Assembly (NCBI RefSeq): GCF_001866665.1
Contig: NZ_MLYO01000010.1
Location: 62,001 to 126,000 of the forward strand
Direction of reading: 5' to 3'
Source of the DNA: Streptomyces monashensis
GTDB taxonomy: Bacteria > Actinomycetota > Actinomycetes > Streptomycetales > Streptomycetaceae
DNA length: 64,000 nucleotides
The notes under the pieces are model-generated. The model worked only from the letters and a program-made list of their open reading frames with translations, ran no database searches and was not told where the DNA came from. Below, piece by piece: positions 43,190 to 51,926 of this stretch. The translations under genes were made by a program, and so were the position numbers. Positions within the stretch are counted from its first letter, which is position 1. Every line of letters starts with the position of its first letter.

Positions 43190-43492
43190 TCAGTGCGCCG
43201 CGCGGTTCTCCGTCGCCGGTGCGGCGGCCTCCCGCGCCGGCGCGGTGGTCTCCGTCGCCTCGGACGCGGCCTTGGTGAGGCGGGGGGCCGGCGCGGCGGT
43301 CGCGGCCGTGTCCGTGTCCTCGGCGGGAGCGGGGGCGCCGTCCTCCTTCATGGCCTTGGCCTCGCTCTTGAGGATGCGCATGGACTTGCCCAGGCCCCGG
43401 GCCGCATCCGGCAGCTTCTTCGAGCCGAACAGCAGGATGATGATGATCGCCACGATCAGCAGATGCCAGGGTTCCAGTCCGTTGCGGAGCAT
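43190..43492 (-). CDS. tatA: Sec-independent translocase subunit TatA/TatE-type
   Basis: 100 residues: a short N-terminus [10 protein letters not shown], one membrane helix, then the [18 protein letters not shown] amphipathic helix that defines TatA, and an Ala/Thr/Glu-rich tail. The ATG at 43492 gives the standard Streptomyces TatA start; a GTG three codons upstream sits on the ribosome site. No tatC or tatB is adjacent, so it must partner with components elsewhere. Confidence 0.88.
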   Translation of the reverse strand: MLRNGLEPWHLLIVAIIIILLFGSKKLPDAARGLGKSMRILKSEAKAMKEDGAPAPAEDTDTAATAAPAPRLTKAASEATETTAPAREAAAPATENRAAH

Positions 43493-43587
43493 CGCGCCCA
43501 CCCCTCTCTAGATTGCCTTTTTGCGCAACTGTACAACCGTGTCCGTACCGTCGTCCCCGGCCGGGCGCCGGAGACCGGCAATCGCGG

Positions 43588-44289
43588 TCACCCCGCGCCG
43601 ACCGCCTTGCCCGCCTTGGCCCAGTTCGCGTGCAGACGGTCCAGATACGAGCGGGCCTGGCCGCCTGGGCTCGCGCCACGGGCGAAGGCGAGCATGTTGC
43701 CCGCGCCCGCGTTGTAGCCGAGCGCCAGCAGGTCGTCCTTCGAGTAGGCGGCGGTCCGCGCGGTGGGCAGCTGGGCCGCCAGGTCGTGCACGTACCAGGC
43801 CTCGGCCTCGATCGCGAGGCCGCGGTCGTCCGGCAGCTCGTCCCAGCCGCGGCGTGCGAAGTCCCGGCCCTGTTTGACCTCGTCGAAGGTGGCACGGTGC
43901 ATGTTCGCGATACCGAAGGCCGCGTCCGGCTTGTACTTCTGCCAGGCCCGCTCGAAGGCCGGGTCGTGCGGTTTGTAGGCCTCGTTGTAGAGGATCGCCA
44001 TCAGCAGCTGGGCGCTGACGCCGGCCTGCCGGGCCCGGGTACGGACCTGTGCGGCGTACTGGGCGGGGTCGTACGACGAGGCGGCCGCGGCCGACGGAGT
44101 GGCGGTGGGGGGCGAGGCGCCGGAGGAGGGGGTCGGCGCGGTGGCCGACGCCTTCGCCGGCGGCGGGGTGTCGTCGCTGTCGTCATCGCCGCCGAAGAGT
44201 CCCGCGGCGCGCAGGACGACGTACAGCGCAAGGGCGAGGACCGCCACGGCGAGCCAGCGGTGGCGCCTCGGTCGCACGGAATCCGGCAT
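43588..44289 (-). CDS. Membrane-anchored lysozyme-fold (transglycosylase-like) protein
   Basis: 233 residues. A signal-anchor helix at about 12-29 is followed by an acidic/Thr-Pro-Ala-Ser linker (33-72) and a C-terminal domain with SAQLLMAILYNEAY (Glu103 as probable catalytic acid), FGIANMHRATF and LLALGYNAGAGNM, which match soluble lytic transglycosylase-type folds. Acts presumably on peptidoglycan outside the membrane. GGAGG lies before the ATG at 44289; the longer frame is unlikely. Confidence 0.8.
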   Translation of the reverse strand: MPDSVRPRRHRWLAVAVLALALYVVLRAAGLFGGDDDSDDTPPPAKASATAPTPSSGASPPTATPSAAAASSYDPAQYAAQVRTRARQAGVSAQLLMAILYNEAYKPHDPAFERAWQKYKPDAAFGIANMHRATFDEVKQGRDFARRGWDELPDDRGLAIEAEAWYVHDLAAQLPTARTAAYSKDDLLALGYNAGAGNMLAFARGASPGGQARSYLDRLHANWAKAGKAVGAG

Positions 44290-44369
44290 GCCCGTCCCCT
44301 CCGGGAGTCGGCCGCGCACGCCGATGCGACCACCTGGCGGACCGCCCGGCGCACACGCGCCGGATCAGT

Positions 44370-45239
44370 TTAGGCACCACCCCCTGACAGCCGGTCGCGC
44401 AGCACCGTGTCCATCGTGACCGGTTCGCGGCCGAGGAGGGCCGGCAGAGCCGGGTCGGCGGCACCGAACTCACCGGCACGGCTCGCGGCGAATATGCCCA
44501 GCAGCTGGTCGGCGACCTCGTCAGGGGCGCCCTGACCCACCATCCGCTCCCGGAACTCCTCGTCGGACACGACGGTCCGCTTCACGGCACGGCCCGTCAG
44601 CTCGGTGGCGAGGGCGGCGATGTCGGCGAAGGTCAGGGCCTGACCGGCGGTGAGCGACGGCGTCGGGCCCTCGAAGCGGCCCTCGTCCGCCAGCACGACG
44701 GCGGCGGCCTCAGCGAGGTCGTCGTGCGTGGTCCAGCACACGGGCCCGTCCTCCGGGAGGGCGATCTCACCGGTTTCCAGGGCGGAGCCGAGGAGCAGCA
44801 GCGCGCTGGCGGCATGGAAGCCGTTGCGCAGCGAGGTGAACGGCACGCCGCACGCGCGCAGGGCGGACTCGGTGGCGTCGTGGTCGCGGCAGGCCTGGAA
44901 GTGCGAGGCGGCCGAGGCGCCCATCTGGCTGGTGTAGAGGATGCGGCGGGCTCCTGCCTCGACGGCCGCCGCGATGGCGTCGCGATGCTCCCGCACGGTC
45001 TCCTCGCCCATCTTGTCGACGGAGACCAGGAGCACCTGCGTGGCGCCCTCGAAGGCGTGGGCGAGGCTCGCGGGGTCGGTGAAACTTCCTTGCCGCACCC
45101 GAACCCCGCGGTTGGCGAGGGCCTGCGCCCTGTGCGGCTCGCGGACGCTCACGCCGACACGCTCCGCGGGGATCCGCGTCAGCAGCCGGTCGACGACCCG
45201 GCGTCCGAGTTGTCCGTTCGCTCCGGTCACGATGATCAC
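44370..45239 (-). CDS. NmrA-like NAD(P)H-dependent reductase (QOR2/YtfG type)
   Basis: 289 residues starting MIIVTGANGQLGRRVVDRLL, the Rossmann loop of atypical SDRs. Later motifs (RILYTSQMGAS, FTSLRNGFHA) match the NmrA/QOR2 group, which bind NADPH and often act as quinone reductases or redox sensors. GGAG before the GTG start. Divergent from a TetR regulator, with GTATCG repeats in the shared region, the common pairing for this family. Confidence 0.92.
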   Translation of the reverse strand: MIIVTGANGQLGRRVVDRLLTRIPAERVGVSVREPHRAQALANRGVRVRQGSFTDPASLAHAFEGATQVLLVSVDKMGEETVREHRDAIAAAVEAGARRILYTSQMGASAASHFQACRDHDATESALRACGVPFTSLRNGFHAASALLLLGSALETGEIALPEDGPVCWTTHDDLAEAAAVVLADEGRFEGPTPSLTAGQALTFADIAALATELTGRAVKRTVVSDEEFRERMVGQGAPDEVADQLLGIFAASRAGEFGAADPALPALLGREPVTMDTVLRDRLSGGGA

Positions 45240-45280
45240 GATGCACTCCAGAGGGTGGGAGTTCCAGTGGAATCACATTT

Positions 45281-45331
45281 ACGATACCACCGATACTAAC
45301 GAGGGAAACGAAAATTCGGTATCGTTGATAC
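45281..45331. promoter_or_regulatory. GTATCG repeat operators of the TetR/NmrA divergent promoters
   Basis: CGATACCACCGATAC at 45282-45296 contains two inverted GTATCG half-sites, and the palindrome GTATCGTTGATAC at 45319-45331 contains a third. Both overlap putative -10 boxes (TATCGT at 45320-45325 for the TetR gene; TATCGT on the minus strand at 45286-45281 for the reductase). The TetR ATG starts right after the second palindrome, so that transcript may be leaderless. Confidence 0.65.
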
Positions 45332-46078
45332 ATGCCGTCCTCCTCACACAGCGGGATCGGTGCCGCCGCCACCGATCCCGCTCCCGTTTCCCCAGGTCAC
45401 GAGCAGCCCCGGCGGCGGATCGTCGAGGCCGCGATCGGCCTGCTGGAATCCGGCGGCCGCGACGCGGTCACGACCCGTGCGGTCGCCGACGCCGCGGGCG
45501 TCCAACCGCCCGCCATCTACCGCCTGTTCGGCGACAAGGACGGACTGCTGGAGGCGGTCGCCGAGCACGGCTTCGCCACGTTTCTCGCGTCCAAGCGCGT
45601 CGACCCGGACCCGCCGGACCTCATCGAGGACCTGCGGGCCGGATGGGACCTCGCGGTCGAGTTCGGTCTGACCCATCCCGCGCTCTACACGCTGATGTAC
45701 AGCGAGCCCTCGGCGACCGCATCAGCCGCCTACCGGACCGGCATCGAGATCCTGCGGGGCCGCATCCGGCGCCTGGCCGCCGGCGGCTGGCTGCGCGTGG
45801 ACGAGGAACTGGCGGCCGCGATCATCCACGCCACGGCACGCGGCGCGGTGCTCACCTGGCTCTCCCTGCCCGAAGGCGACCGCAGATCCGCCCTGTTGAC
45901 GGCTCTGCGCGAGGCCATGGTCACCGCCGTCACCCACGCGGAGCCGGCCGTGCGCAAGCCGGGCCCGGCCGGCGCGGCCCGGGCCCTGCGCGCCGCGCTC
46001 CCCGACCAGACGGCCCTCAGCGGCGCGGAACAGTATCTTCTGCGCGAGTGGCTCGGCCGTCTCGCCACCGAGGACTGA
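45332..46078 (+). CDS. TetR/AcrR-family transcriptional regulator
   Basis: 248 residues. The TetR helix-turn-helix is at about 30-75 (RRRIVEAAIGLLESGG, VTTRAVADAAGVQPPAIYRL, FGDKDGLLEAV). The C-terminal part has the TetR_C WHG-like pattern LTHPALYTLMYSEP. It probably represses its own gene and the NmrA-like reductase. The ATG has no ribosome site; a TATCGT box six bases upstream supports a leaderless transcript. Confidence 0.93.
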   Translation: MPSSSHSGIGAAATDPAPVSPGHEQPRRRIVEAAIGLLESGGRDAVTTRAVADAAGVQPPAIYRLFGDKDGLLEAVAEHGFATFLASKRVDPDPPDLIEDLRAGWDLAVEFGLTHPALYTLMYSEPSATASAAYRTGIEILRGRIRRLAAGGWLRVDEELAAAIIHATARGAVLTWLSLPEGDRRSALLTALREAMVTAVTHAEPAVRKPGPAGAARALRAALPDQTALSGAEQYLLREWLGRLATED

Positions 46079-46161
46079 GGCGCCACGACGCCGAGGCACT
46101 GAGAGGCACCGGACGGCCGTACCGCACCACTGGCGGTCCCGCCGCCGGCCCGCCGCGGCCG

Positions 46162-47017
46162 TCAGCCGCTCGCCGGGAACTCCGTCGTGTCGGCCTGGGT
46201 GACCGCGTGGATCTCGCGGTACGGCCGGAGCCGGACGAGTTCGCGGTACGTGGTGCCGGCGTGTCGGTCAGGGCCAGGCGCGAGACCAGGGCCACGCCGC
46301 TGCCCGCACCGACCAGCCCCTGGGCCACGTCGTACGACTCGGTCTCGAAGCGCACCCTGGGCCTGAAGACGGCTTCGCCCGCGGCCCGGTCGAGCTGCTC
46401 GCGGGCGGAGTGACCGGCCGGGATCGCCACCCAGGACTCACCGCGCAGCCGCTCCAGCCGCAGGGGGCTGCCCGGCGATGTGCGGGCCGCCGGCAGATGG
46501 TCGTCGGGCAGGACGACGACCATGGGGTCGGGCAGCAGCCGGTGTGCGCGGACGCGCGGCGGCAGTTCGGGGGCGGGACCGAAGAAGGCGACGACCGCCA
46601 GGTCCAGCCGACCGGCGGTGAACTCGCCCAGCCCGCGGCCGACGCGAGGTCGACCACGGAGACGTCGGCGTCGGGATGGCGGTGACGCAGGGCGGTCAGC
46701 GCCGGTGGCACCAGGTGGAGGGCCGCGGCCTGGAAGGCGCCGACCCGCAGGCGCAGGGACAGATGCCCGAGGAGTGCCCCCATGTCCGTGGCGGTCTGCT
46801 GCGCCGCCGCGTCGACGGTCCGTCCGCGCACGGCGAGCAGGGCGCCGGCCTCGGTGAGGGTCGCACCACGCGGCCCGCGCAGCACGAGCGGTACCTGCCA
46901 CTCGCGCTCGGCCCTGGCCACCTGCTGGGTCACGGCGGCGGGCGTGAGCCGCAGGGCATGGGCGGCCGAGGTGAGGGAGCCGTGCTCGTTCCTGGTCACC
47001 ACCTGGCTGCCGGCCAT
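46162..47017 (-). pseudogene. LysR-family regulator, frameshifted and truncated
   Basis: The HTH (GSLTSAAHALRLTPAAVTQQ) begins only about 11 residues after the first codon, so part of helix 1 is lost. The effector domain continues in another frame from about 46635 (FTAGRLDLAVVAFFG, then RFETESYDVAQGLVGAGSG) and shifts again near 46255 to end TYRELVRLRPYREIHAV and a stop at 46162. Two frameshifts and a lost 5' end make it non-functional. Its ATG (47017) overlaps the ATG of the divergent LysE remnant. Confidence 0.75.
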
Positions 47018-47610
47018 GCCGCCCGGCGCCGGTCAGGCCGTCATGATCCGTCAGGTGCTGACGAGCGGACTGCGCACGGCCCGGGGCACGATCGCGGGCA
47101 ACGCCAGCGGCCTGCTCCTGTGGTCCGTGGCCGCCGGGGCCGGGCTCTTCGCCGTCCTGCTCGCCATTCCCCGTTCCTACGCCGCGATCCGGCTCGTCGG
47201 CGGAGGCGTCCTGGTCGCGCTCGGGACACGGACGCTGTGGTCCGCGCGCCGGTCCGCCGCGGGCTCCGGGAGCGAAGGGTCCCCCGCCGCCGAGGCCGGC
47301 GGGACCGGCGGGACCGGCTTCCGCAGCGGCTTCGCCACGGGGCTCGGCACGAGTCCGGGCAACCCCAAGGCGGGCGTGTTCGCGGTCTCGGTGCTGCCTC
47401 AGTTCGTCACGGCGAGCGGCCCGGTCTTCCTGTCCGGCGCCGCTCCGGGCGGGCTCCGGGCGCTGGTGACGACCTGCTGGTATCCGCTGTTCACCTGGCT
47501 CGTCCAGCGCGGGCGCCCTGGTCACCAGGCCGGCGGCCAGTCGGGCACCGGGGCTGGCCACCGGTGTCGTCCTGCTCGTCCTGGGGGTGGCAGTGGCCGC
47601 GGGCGTCTGA
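47016..47610 (+). pseudogene. LysE/RhtB-type exporter, 5'-truncated and frameshifted
   Basis: The remaining frame starts MPPGAGQAVMIRQVL, which aligns with the PGP motif normally found some 15-25 residues into LysE/RhtB exporters. The helices continue through AAIRLVGGGVLVALG and GLGTSPGNPKAGVF. Near 47520 the frame changes and the true C-terminus (LATGVVLLVLGVAVAAG) ends at 47610 in another frame. Start codon overlaps that of the LysR remnant, so no promoter space is left. Confidence 0.72.
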
Positions 47611-47661
47611 CGCCGCGCCGGGCTTCAGCCGCGTGCTGCCCAGCCGCCATCATGACCCGCC

Positions 47662-47857
47662 ATGATGACACCGGGGCAGTACGTCGAGCCCGCGCACCGT
47701 GGCCGCGCAGGCGCTGCTGGAGGGCGACGCGCACAGCGTCGAGGAGGTCCCGCGGCCGGCCGGGTTCGGCTCGTCCGAAACACCGTGCCGGGTCTTCCGG
47801 CGGCGCCTCGGGGTCGCGCCCGCCCGCTTCCGCACCTCCGGCACGGCGCCGGGGTGA
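47662..47857 (+). pseudogene. AraC-family C-terminal fragment
   Basis: About 60 codons encode LLEGDAHSVEEV, then GFGSSETPCRVFRRRLG and VAPARFRT, the second HTH of AraC/GlxA-type regulators. The first lines (MTPGQYVE) are in a different frame, so there is a frameshift near 47690. The rest of the gene is gone. It ends 15 bases before the response-regulator gene stop. Confidence 0.6.
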
Positions 47858-47872
47858 CCGGTGGAGCGGGCG

Positions 47873-48541
47873 TCAGCCGGCGTTCGGGCGGGCGAGCCCG
47901 TGGTCGTAGGCGAAGATCACGGCCTGGATGCGGTCACGGGCGCCGATCTTGGCCAGAACGCGGCCGACATGGGTCTTGACCGTGGACTCGGACAGGACGA
48001 AACGGGCGGCGATCTCGCCGTTGGTCCAGCCCTTGCCGACGGCGACGAGGATCTCGCGCTCGCGGTCGGTGAGGGACCGCAGCCGGGCGTCGTCGGTGCC
48101 GTCGTCGCCGGGTACGGGGCCGTAGCGGGCGAACTCGTCCAGGAGGCGGCGGGTCAGGGACGGGGCGATCACGGCGTCACCGGCGGCGACGGCGCGGATC
48201 CCGGCGAGGAGTTCCTCGGGACGCGCGTCCTTCAGCAGGAAGCCGCTGGCCCCGGCCCGGAGCGCGGCGTGGACGTACTCGTCGAGGTCGAAGGTGGTCA
48301 GCACGAGGACCCGGGAGCGGTCGCCCGCGGCGGTGATGCGCCGGGTGGCCTCGATGCCGTCCATGCCGGGCATCCGGACGTCCATCAGGACGACGTCGGG
48401 GCGCAGCTCGGCGGCCTTGCGGACGGCCTCGCCGCCGTGCGCCGCCTCGCCGACGACCTCCGTCTCGGCGACGGCGTCGAGGAGCATGCGGAATCCGAAG
48501 CGCTGGAGCGGCTGGTCGTCCACGACGAGCACGGTCGTCAC
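47873..48541 (-). CDS. NarL/FixJ-family response regulator
   Basis: 222 residues. The receiver domain has Asp8, Asp9, the phosphoacceptor Asp54 (VVLMDVRMPGMDG) and Lys in LLKDARPEELL. A LuxR-type HTH is at about 155-215 (LTDREREILVAVGKGWTNGE, STVKTHVGRVL). GTG start overlaps the kinase stop (GTGA), so the two are coupled. Last gene of an operon with an ABC exporter. Confidence 0.96.
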   Translation of the reverse strand: MTTVLVVDDQPLQRFGFRMLLDAVAETEVVGEAAHGGEAVRKAAELRPDVVLMDVRMPGMDGIEATRRITAAGDRSRVLVLTTFDLDEYVHAALRAGASGFLLKDARPEELLAGIRAVAAGDAVIAPSLTRRLLDEFARYGPVPGDDGTDDARLRSLTDREREILVAVGKGWTNGEIAARFVLSESTVKTHVGRVLAKIGARDRIQAVIFAYDHGLARPNAG

Positions 48542-49845
48542 CGGGCACCGCCCTCGGGGGTCAGGTCGAGCGTGGCCGCCACGGCCCAGCCCCCGCCGGG
48601 CGCGGGTCCGGCGCTGACGTGTCCGCCGTAGAGCGCGGCTCTCTCTCGCATGCCCACCAGGCCGTGTCCTTCCTCGTTCGGCGGCGCCGGGTGCCCGGCC
48701 GCCGGTCCGTCGTCCCGGACCCGGACGAGCAGGCGGGTGTCCTCGACGACGACCGACAGTTTCACCCGGGTGTCGGCCCCGGCGTGCTTCAGGGTGTTGG
48801 TGAGGGCCTCCTGGACGATGCGGTAGACCGCCAGCTGCACCCCGCTGTCCAGGGCGTCCACGTCACCGGCGGTCCGGTAGACGACGTCCAGGCCTGCCGT
48901 GCGGACACCGTCGCACAGTGTCGGGAGGTCCGCGATGCCGGGCTGGGGACTGAGTTCGGGCGGCCGGGGAGTGCCGTCCGGGTCCTCGCGGAGCACACCG
49001 AGGACGCGCCGCAGCTCGCCGAGGGCCATACGGCCGGTGTCACCGATGAGTTCGAGCGCCTCCTTGCCGCGCTCGGGGGCCGTGGCCGTGGCGTACGCGC
49101 CGGCGTCGGCGAGGGTGATCATGACGGAGAGGTTGTGCCCGACGATGTCGTGCATCTCACGGGCCACTCGGGCGCGCTCGGCGGCGGCCGCGAGCCTGCT
49201 GCGCTGGTCGCGCTCGATCTCCAGGCGGGCCGCGCGGTCGCGCAGCCCGGCGAGCTGGGCCCGGCGGATCCGCACCGTCAGCCCGAGCGCGAGGGCCGCG
49301 ATCGCGGTGCTCAGCAGGAAGAACAGCGCGTCCCAGACGGACACTGCGACCGACGCGCGGACCGCGACCAGGACCATTCCGGCGGCCATGACCCCGCAGG
49401 CCCAGGGCAGCTGCCGCGGCCTGCCGTGCAGGGTCAGGCTGTACAGGGCGATGAACAGGGCGACGTCCGCGCGCAGCACGGCGCCCAGGGACCACTGCAC
49501 GACGAACACGGCCGCGATCACACCGAAGGCGGCCATGGGCCGGCGCCGCCGCCACAGCAGCGGCAGCACGAGCCCCGCCTGCAGGGCCAGCATGGCCGCC
49601 GGGGGAAGCCGGGTGAAGGCGAGCCAGAGGCGGCGCGGGGCGTCACCGTCGCCGTCGCCGCCGTCGTGCCCGTGCAGCAGGTCCGGCAGGCAGAACAGCA
49701 GGAAGACGACGACCACCACCGCGGTGTCCAGCACCCAGGGGTGGGCGCGGTCGGCCTGCCGCAGCCGCTGCCCGCCCCGGGAGATCCGGGCCAGCAGCGG
49801 CCCCATGCCGCCGATGTCGTCGGTGGTGGTCGTCAAGGATGTCAC
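48538..49845 (-). CDS. NarL-type sensor histidine kinase
   Basis: About 435 residues. Five or six membrane segments (between about 40 and 190) form the sensor region, followed by HisKA_3 with phosphoacceptor His232 in REMHDIVGHNLS, and a HATPase region (VQEALTNTLKHAGADTRV, EEGHGLVGMRERAALYGG). It phosphorylates the adjacent response regulator. The GTG at 49845 lacks a good ribosome site; a TTG at 49836 has AGGTGA just before it and may be the real start. The N-terminal Asp/Gly-rich loop (near 60-68) faces outside. Confidence 0.92.
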   Translation of the reverse strand: MTSLTTTTDDIGGMGPLLARISRGGQRLRQADRAHPWVLDTAVVVVVFLLFCLPDLLHGHDGGDGDGDAPRRLWLAFTRLPPAAMLALQAGLVLPLLWRRRRPMAAFGVIAAVFVVQWSLGAVLRADVALFIALYSLTLHGRPRQLPWACGVMAAGMVLVAVRASVAVSVWDALFFLLSTAIAALALGLTVRIRRAQLAGLRDRAARLEIERDQRSRLAAAAERARVAREMHDIVGHNLSVMITLADAGAYATATAPERGKEALELIGDTGRMALGELRRVLGVLREDPDGTPRPPELSPQPGIADLPTLCDGVRTAGLDVVYRTAGDVDALDSGVQLAVYRIVQEALTNTLKHAGADTRVKLSVVVEDTRLLVRVRDDGPAAGHPAPPNEEGHGLVGMRERAALYGGHVSAGPAPGGGWAVAATLDLTPEGGAR

Positions 49846-49865
49846 CTGCCCATGGTGCAGGGTGG

Positions 49866-50714
49866 TCAGACGTCGCTGCGCACCAGCCGGTACGCCGCAC
49901 CGGCCAGCGCGAGTGCCGTCCAGCCGAGGAAGACCAGCAGTCCGGCCATGGGCGACAGGGTGGTGCTGTCGTGGGTCAGGGCGAACATGGACTCGCCGGC
50001 GTTGCTCGGCAGGTACGGGTTGATGTTGTCCTGCCAGGAGCTGGGCAGCAGCGAGATCAGGCCGGGGATCAGCATCAGCGTCGCCACCAGGACGGAGATG
50101 CCGCCGGCGACGGAGCGCAGCAGCGCGCCCAGGGCGGTGCCGATGACGCCGACCAGGCCGAGATAGAGCCCGGCGCCGAGCAGGCTGCGGGCGACACCGG
50201 CGTGCGAGAAGCCCATCGCGGCGGGCGTGCCGGAGATCATCCCGCTGCCGATCCCGAAGGTGACGAACGCGCCGAGGGTCGCCACCACGAGCGCGACGAG
50301 CCCGTAGACGGCCGCCTTGGACCACAGCACGGGCAGCCGGCGGGGTACGGCGGCGAGCGTGGAGCGGATCATGCCGGTCGAGTACTCGCCCGCGGTGACG
50401 AGCACGCCGAGGACGCCGAGGGCGAGCTGGGCGAAGTGCGTACCGAAGAGGGACAGGCTGACGGCGGTGGAGCGGGCGAAGTCCCCGTCCATGTGGTGGC
50501 CCGAGTCGATGTTGGACTTGTAACGGGCGGAGGCGATCAGCCCGAACGCGACCATGAACAGCAGGGCCAGCCCGAGGGTGATCCAGGTGGAGCGCAGCGT
50601 CCAGAGCTTGGCCCACTCCGAGGAGAGCACGCGCCGGCCGGTGACCCGGTAGGCGGGGCGGGCGGGAGCGGCGGCGGGTGCCTCGGTCTCCGCCGTGGTG
50701 GTCAGGGTGCTCAT
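49866..50714 (-). CDS. ABC-2-type transporter permease
   Basis: 282 residues with six membrane helices and an N-terminal cytoplasmic region (SEWAKLWTLRSTWITLGLAL), the usual start of Streptomyces ABC-2 permeases. The ATG overlaps the ATPase stop (ATGA), and the kinase gene follows 20 bases downstream. Probably exports a lipid, peptide or drug, with the two-component system sensing the same stress. Confidence 0.92.
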   Translation of the reverse strand: MSTLTTTAETEAPAAAPARPAYRVTGRRVLSSEWAKLWTLRSTWITLGLALLFMVAFGLIASARYKSNIDSGHHMDGDFARSTAVSLSLFGTHFAQLALGVLGVLVTAGEYSTGMIRSTLAAVPRRLPVLWSKAAVYGLVALVVATLGAFVTFGIGSGMISGTPAAMGFSHAGVARSLLGAGLYLGLVGVIGTALGALLRSVAGGISVLVATLMLIPGLISLLPSSWQDNINPYLPSNAGESMFALTHDSTTLSPMAGLLVFLGWTALALAGAAYRLVRSDV

Positions 50715-51658
50715 GCGGTCCTCCCGGCGGCTTCCGGCGTCTCGGTGGCGGTGGTGGAGCCGTGGTACTCGACGGCGTCCCTGGTCAGGTTCATGAAGGC
50801 CTCCTCCAGCGAGACGGTCCGCGGGGTCAGCTCGAACAGCGCGATGCCGTGCTCGGCCGCCGTCGACCCGATCTCGCGGGCGCTCAGGCCGGTGACCTGG
50901 AGTTCCTCCGAGCCGATGCGGCCCGTGATGTCGACGCCGGGCCCGGCCAGCGCGTCCCGCAGCCGCCCCGCCTCGCCCGTGACGACCTTGACGACGTCGC
51001 CGCCCGCCTCGGCGATGAGGTCCGGCACGGTGGTGTCGGCCAGCAGCCGGCCGCGCCCCACGATGATGAGGTGGTCGGCCACCAGGGCCATCTCACTCAT
51101 CAGGTGGGAGGACACGAACACGGTCCGGCCCTCGTCGGCGAGCGCCTTGAGCAGGTTGCGGATCCACAGGACGCCCGCGGGGTCGAGCCCGTTGACCGGC
51201 TCGTCCAGCATCACCGTCTGCGGGTCGCCGAGGAGCGCGGCCGCGATGCCGAGCCGCTGGCCCATGCCGAGGGAGAAGGCCCCGGCGCGCTTCTTCGCCA
51301 CACTGCCGAGACCGGCGAGGTCGATGACCTCGTCGACCCGGCTCCGGGGGATCCCGTGCGTCAGCGCGAGCGTGCGCAGGTGGTGGTAGGCCGAGCGGCC
51401 CGGGTGGATCGACTTCGCCTCCAGCAGCGCGCCGACCTCCTGAAGGGGTGCCCGGTGCCGGGCGTAGGGCTGCCCGTTGACCGTGACCGAGCCGCTGGTC
51501 GGGGCGTCGAGCCCGACGATCATGCGCATGGTGGTGGACTTCCCGGCGCCGTTGGGGCCGAGGAAGCCGGTCACGGTGCCGGGTTTGACGGTGAAGTCCA
51601 GCCCGTCCACGGCCGTCTTCTCGCCGTACCTCTTGGTCAGCTGCTGTGCCTCGATCAT
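50711..51658 (-). CDS. ABC transporter ATP-binding protein (DrrA-like)
   Basis: 315 residues. Walker A GPNGAGKST at 34-42, signature region SLGMGQRLGIAAAL and Walker B VMLDEPVNGLDP. A C-terminal extension after about 215 is typical of the DrrA-type exporter ATPases. AGAGAG precedes the ATG at 51658. First gene of the ATPase-permease-kinase-regulator operon. Confidence 0.95.
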   Translation of the reverse strand: MIEAQQLTKRYGEKTAVDGLDFTVKPGTVTGFLGPNGAGKSTTMRMIVGLDAPTSGSVTVNGQPYARHRAPLQEVGALLEAKSIHPGRSAYHHLRTLALTHGIPRSRVDEVIDLAGLGSVAKKRAGAFSLGMGQRLGIAAALLGDPQTVMLDEPVNGLDPAGVLWIRNLLKALADEGRTVFVSSHLMSEMALVADHLIIVGRGRLLADTTVPDLIAEAGGDVVKVVTGEAGRLRDALAGPGVDITGRIGSEELQVTGLSAREIGSTAAEHGIALFELTPRTVSLEEAFMNLTRDAVEYHGSTTATETPEAAGRTA

Positions 51659-51926
51659 GCGCGTTCTCTCTGTCGGCCGCGGCGCCGCCGACAGCCGCCG
51701 ACGCCTCACCGCCCACGCTAAGATCCGCACTCCCCAGATCCGGTGGTACCGGGGACTGAACCCGGCCCGGGGCGTGGTACCCGGGTACTACGACCACCGC
51801 ACGCACCCATCGACCGGCACGGCCCCGAGCGCTTCGGTGTCGGTCTCCCACCACATCGAGGGCAGGGCTCCCCCTCTTCCAGGAGGCCGGTCGCACGCTG
51901 AGCGACGAGACCCGTCCGGCCGGACG

